A DNA stretch of 64,000 nt from Shewanella sp. 1CM18E (GTDB lineage: Bacteria; Pseudomonadota; Gammaproteobacteria; Enterobacterales; Shewanellaceae). This document shows positions 62,284 to 64,000 of this stretch, piece by piece. Location of the stretch: contig NZ_JALNTW010000013.1 in assembly GCF_023161665.1 (NCBI RefSeq), forward strand, positions 57,634-121,633. Direction: 5' to 3'. Under the pieces are notes generated by a model. It saw nothing but the letters and a program-made list of their open reading frames with translations, ran no database searches and was not told the DNA's origin. Numbering within the stretch: position 1 is the stretch's first letter; the number at the start of each line of letters is the position of its first letter. The translations under genes were made by a program, and so were the position numbers.

Positions 62284-63087
62284 TTGTCGGGACCTATTCT
62301 AATTTTTGATTCGGGTATTGGTGGTCTATCCATATTCGATGAAATAAGAAAAGCACTACCAGACCAAAGTTACTGCTATCTATTTGATAACGCTCGTCTG
62401 CCTTATGGTGAGCTGGAAGAGTCAGTATTGATTGCTGGTTGTGTTGAGCTGATATGTGAGCAAGTTGCACGTATCAATGCTTGTATGGTTGTTGTAGCGT
62501 GTAATTCTGCCAGCACTTTGGTGTTACCAGCTTTAAGAGAGCAACTATCTATTCCTATTGTTGGCGTGGTACCAGCAATAAAACCTGCGGCGCAATTATC
62601 AAAAGCGCGCCATATAGGACTACTCGCCACACCTGGCACTATAAAACGCTCTTATACTAAAGAGCTGATTGAGCAGTTTGCTGAGGGCTGTAAAGTCGAG
62701 CTGTTTGGATCGTCAGAGCTTGTTATGTTGGCAGAAGCCAAATTAGCAGGAGAAGAGATAGACCTTGTTAAGCTTGCTCAACAGCTTAAACCAATCCAGA
62801 TAACTAACCTTGATACATTGGTACTTGGCTGCACTCATTTTCCAATCGTTGCTAAAGAAATACAGCAAGTATTAGGGCAAGAGGTAACATTACTCGATTC
62901 GGGTAAAGCGGTAGCACAGAGAGTGTGCTTTTTATTAGAAGAGTTAAAGCGTGATGCGAAAATTAATCAACAGAGCGATTGGTCAGCTATTTATACAACT
63001 ACAACTATCAATGAAGGCTTAACAACCCGACTAGCCGAAAAAGGCTTCACTACTATAGTGTCACGATCTTCAGCTAATCTAGGTTAG
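62284..63087 (+). CDS. murI: Glutamate racemase MurI
   Basis: A 267-residue cofactor-independent racemase making D-glutamate for peptidoglycan. The two catalytic Cys are in VVACNSASTL (Cys73) and VLGCTHFPIV (about 183), with FDSGIGGLSI at the N-terminus. The start is a TTG at 62284, supported by GGAG seven bases upstream and by the conserved start of the family; no suitable ATG is near. It is convergent with the RRM gene and points toward the rRNA promoters at the right edge. Confidence 0.95.
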   Translation: MSGPILIFDSGIGGLSIFDEIRKALPDQSYCYLFDNARLPYGELEESVLIAGCVELICEQVARINACMVVVACNSASTLVLPALREQLSIPIVGVVPAIKPAAQLSKARHIGLLATPGTIKRSYTKELIEQFAEGCKVELFGSSELVMLAEAKLAGEEIDLVKLAQQLKPIQITNLDTLVLGCTHFPIVAKEIQQVLGQEVTLLDSGKAVAQRVCFLLEELKRDAKINQQSDWSAIYTTTTINEGLTTRLAEKGFTTIVSRSSANLG

Positions 63088-63100
63088 CTATACATTTAGA

Positions 63101-63556
63101 TTATGCGTTATCACTTTTATCTGAATCTTGCGATTTAGCTTCGCGCACTTTTAATGTTCTTTCCTGGAAGTCGAATTCATTTAATTTAGCCATAGCTTTC
63201 TTAGCGCCAGCTTCTGACATTTCAATAAATCCAAATCCTTTACGGCGGCCAGTCTTACGATCACGAACCAAACGTACAGAGTTAACTGGGCCAAACTCAC
63301 CAAATAGAGCTTTTACTTCTCCTTCATGTACGCGATAAGGAAGATTACCTACATATAGAGTCATCGTTGGACCACTATATGGTTCGTTGCTGTTAGTTTT
63401 AGAAGCAGGCGTTTTAGATTGAAGAGAAAAAATAACGCTCGCAATAATAGCACCAGTAAAGAAAGCAATGGCGCCGTTTAGATCTGGTGCAATTTGAAAA
63501 ATAGCGAGTGCACCTATAATGGCTATGGCCAATACGATCAAGAATGACTTCTGCAT
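63101..63556 (-). CDS. Membrane-anchored RRM-domain RNA-binding protein
   Basis: A 151-residue protein. Two hydrophobic segments (about 5-20 and 27-45) form an N-terminal hairpin in the membrane; after a short polar linker (about 48-63) comes one RNA recognition motif (about 64-143) with RNP2 LYVGNL and RNP1 RKGFGFIEM intact, so RNA binding is likely. The C-terminus is charged (KSQDSDKSDN). The ATG at 63556 is chosen because the hydrophobic part begins there; an extended frame to 63634 is not supported. Such RRM proteins occur in marine gammaproteobacteria, but their role is unknown. Confidence 0.82.
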   Translation of the reverse strand: MQKSFLIVLAIAIIGALAIFQIAPDLNGAIAFFTGAIIASVIFSLQSKTPASKTNSNEPYSGPTMTLYVGNLPYRVHEGEVKALFGEFGPVNSVRLVRDRKTGRRKGFGFIEMSEAGAKKAMAKLNEFDFQERTLKVREAKSQDSDKSDNA

Positions 63557-63783
63557 AAATATAATCTCTAAAGAATAAATGAATTGATAACTAACTGTTA
63601 ATAACCTGCCATATGGTAATGAATTATTAGCCAATAGACTAGTGTGTTGCTGAAAAAATGAACTTTATCTATAACCTAGAACAAACTTGCTGTGAATTTA
63701 GTCGCAAAAAGTAGCATAAATAACCTAAAAACGGGGCTTTGTTGAAAACTTCAGCAAGCGAACATTTATTTGATAAAAAGCGC

Positions 63784-63811
63784 TTGCGCTCTTTTCGAAT
63801 CTCCCTATAAT
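63784..63811 (+). promoter_or_regulatory. rRNA-type promoter P1
   Basis: TTGCGC (63784-63789), a 16-base spacer and TATAAT (63806-63811), followed by GCGACCCC, a GC-rich discriminator typical of stringently controlled stable RNA promoters. AT-rich sequence (aacatttatttgataaaaag) stands just upstream. Confidence 0.85.
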
Positions 63812-63972
63812 GCGACCCCACTGACACGGCGCAGCAGGCAACACGTCAAGCAGCACGAGTTAGTGAGTTAACTTCTTCGGAACGATAACTCTGGTGAAAA
63901 GCGGTTTAAGAGCTTCAAGTAGCGACTTCTGATTAAGAAATCAACGCTTGAAAAACTTCTTAAAATAAACGC

Positions 63973-64000
63973 TTGACGCCAACAACGGGAAGTGTAGAAT
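63973..64000 (+). promoter_or_regulatory. rRNA-type promoter P2 at the window edge
   Basis: TTGACG (63973-63978), a 16-base spacer and TAGAAT (63995-64000). Preceded by an A-rich tract (cttcttaaaataaacg). The start site falls outside the window. Confidence 0.8.

Larger units (their letters stand above)
63557..64000 (+). other. Leader region of a downstream rRNA operon
   Basis: No protein gene is seen in the last 440 bases. Two rRNA-type promoters (63784-63811 and 63973-64000) point right, with A/T-rich tracts before each that could be UP elements. The part between them (63820-63960) has no recognisable tRNA or gene. The 16S gene itself would start beyond 64000. Confidence 0.7.

Noticed and set aside
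63820..63960. Possible tRNA between the two rRNA promoters
   Set aside because: No cloverleaf with a T-loop GTTCNANNC motif could be formed.

Overview
The window looks like ordinary chromosome of a marine gammaproteobacterium, most likely Shewanella or a close relative. The basis is the protein sequences themselves (FabR, GltS, SelD, PckA, the gsp genes), the gene order hslO-hslR / gspC-N / yrfG-nudE-cysQ, and trmA and murI sitting beside an rRNA promoter as they do in other gammaproteobacteria. No phage, insertion sequence, tRNA or CRISPR array was seen.

Layout. 1-7.8 kb is a cell-surface polysaccharide/LPS region: a partial family 9 glycosyltransferase, two paralogous GT-B-like proteins flanking a family 4 glycosyltransferase, and a convergent operon of HAD phosphatase, a nucleotidyltransferase-like/kinase fusion, a nucleotidyltransferase and a WavE-family protein. 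8-12.4 kb holds a DUF2986 gene, gltS, the folX-folE-folM tetrahydromonapterin genes, and a DUF3429-DCC pair. 12.5-15.7 kb is a tightly overlapping five-gene operon: a bufferin-type precursor (DUF2282), its MNIO maturase (DUF692), its partner (DUF2063), an ECF sigma factor and a probable membrane anti-sigma factor. This is the most interesting system in the window, a copper- or metal-linked RiPP pathway that appears to carry its own regulator. 15.8-21.9 kb has a DUF333 lipoprotein, a periplasmic catalase with an ankyrin partner, moeA-moeB and a ferritin. 22-37 kb carries a NIT-PAS-GGDEF-EAL protein, ribB behind an FMN riboswitch, an oligopeptidase B, a GIY-YIG protein, a signal peptidase, a repeat-rich lipoprotein, a methyltransferase, an M14 peptidase, a chemoreceptor and an XRE/membrane protein pair.

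37-56.7 kb contains pckA, hslO-hslR, the complete type II secretion operon gspC-N, yrfG, nudE, cysQ, a GNAT enzyme and an MFS transporter with a decayed acyltransferase tail. 56.7-64 kb holds mnmH-selD (selenium-modified tRNA), a fatty acid desaturase and FabR sharing a clear FabR palindrome, trmA, murI, a membrane-anchored RRM protein, and two tandem rRNA-type promoters pointing out of the right edge, so an rRNA operon almost certainly begins just past position 64000.

Several starts were moved inward from the longest open frame where a ribosome binding site or family alignment favours it (ribB, selD, fabR, gspE, gspG, gspL, hslR, katB and others); each entry says so. All family calls come from reading motifs; no database search was possible.
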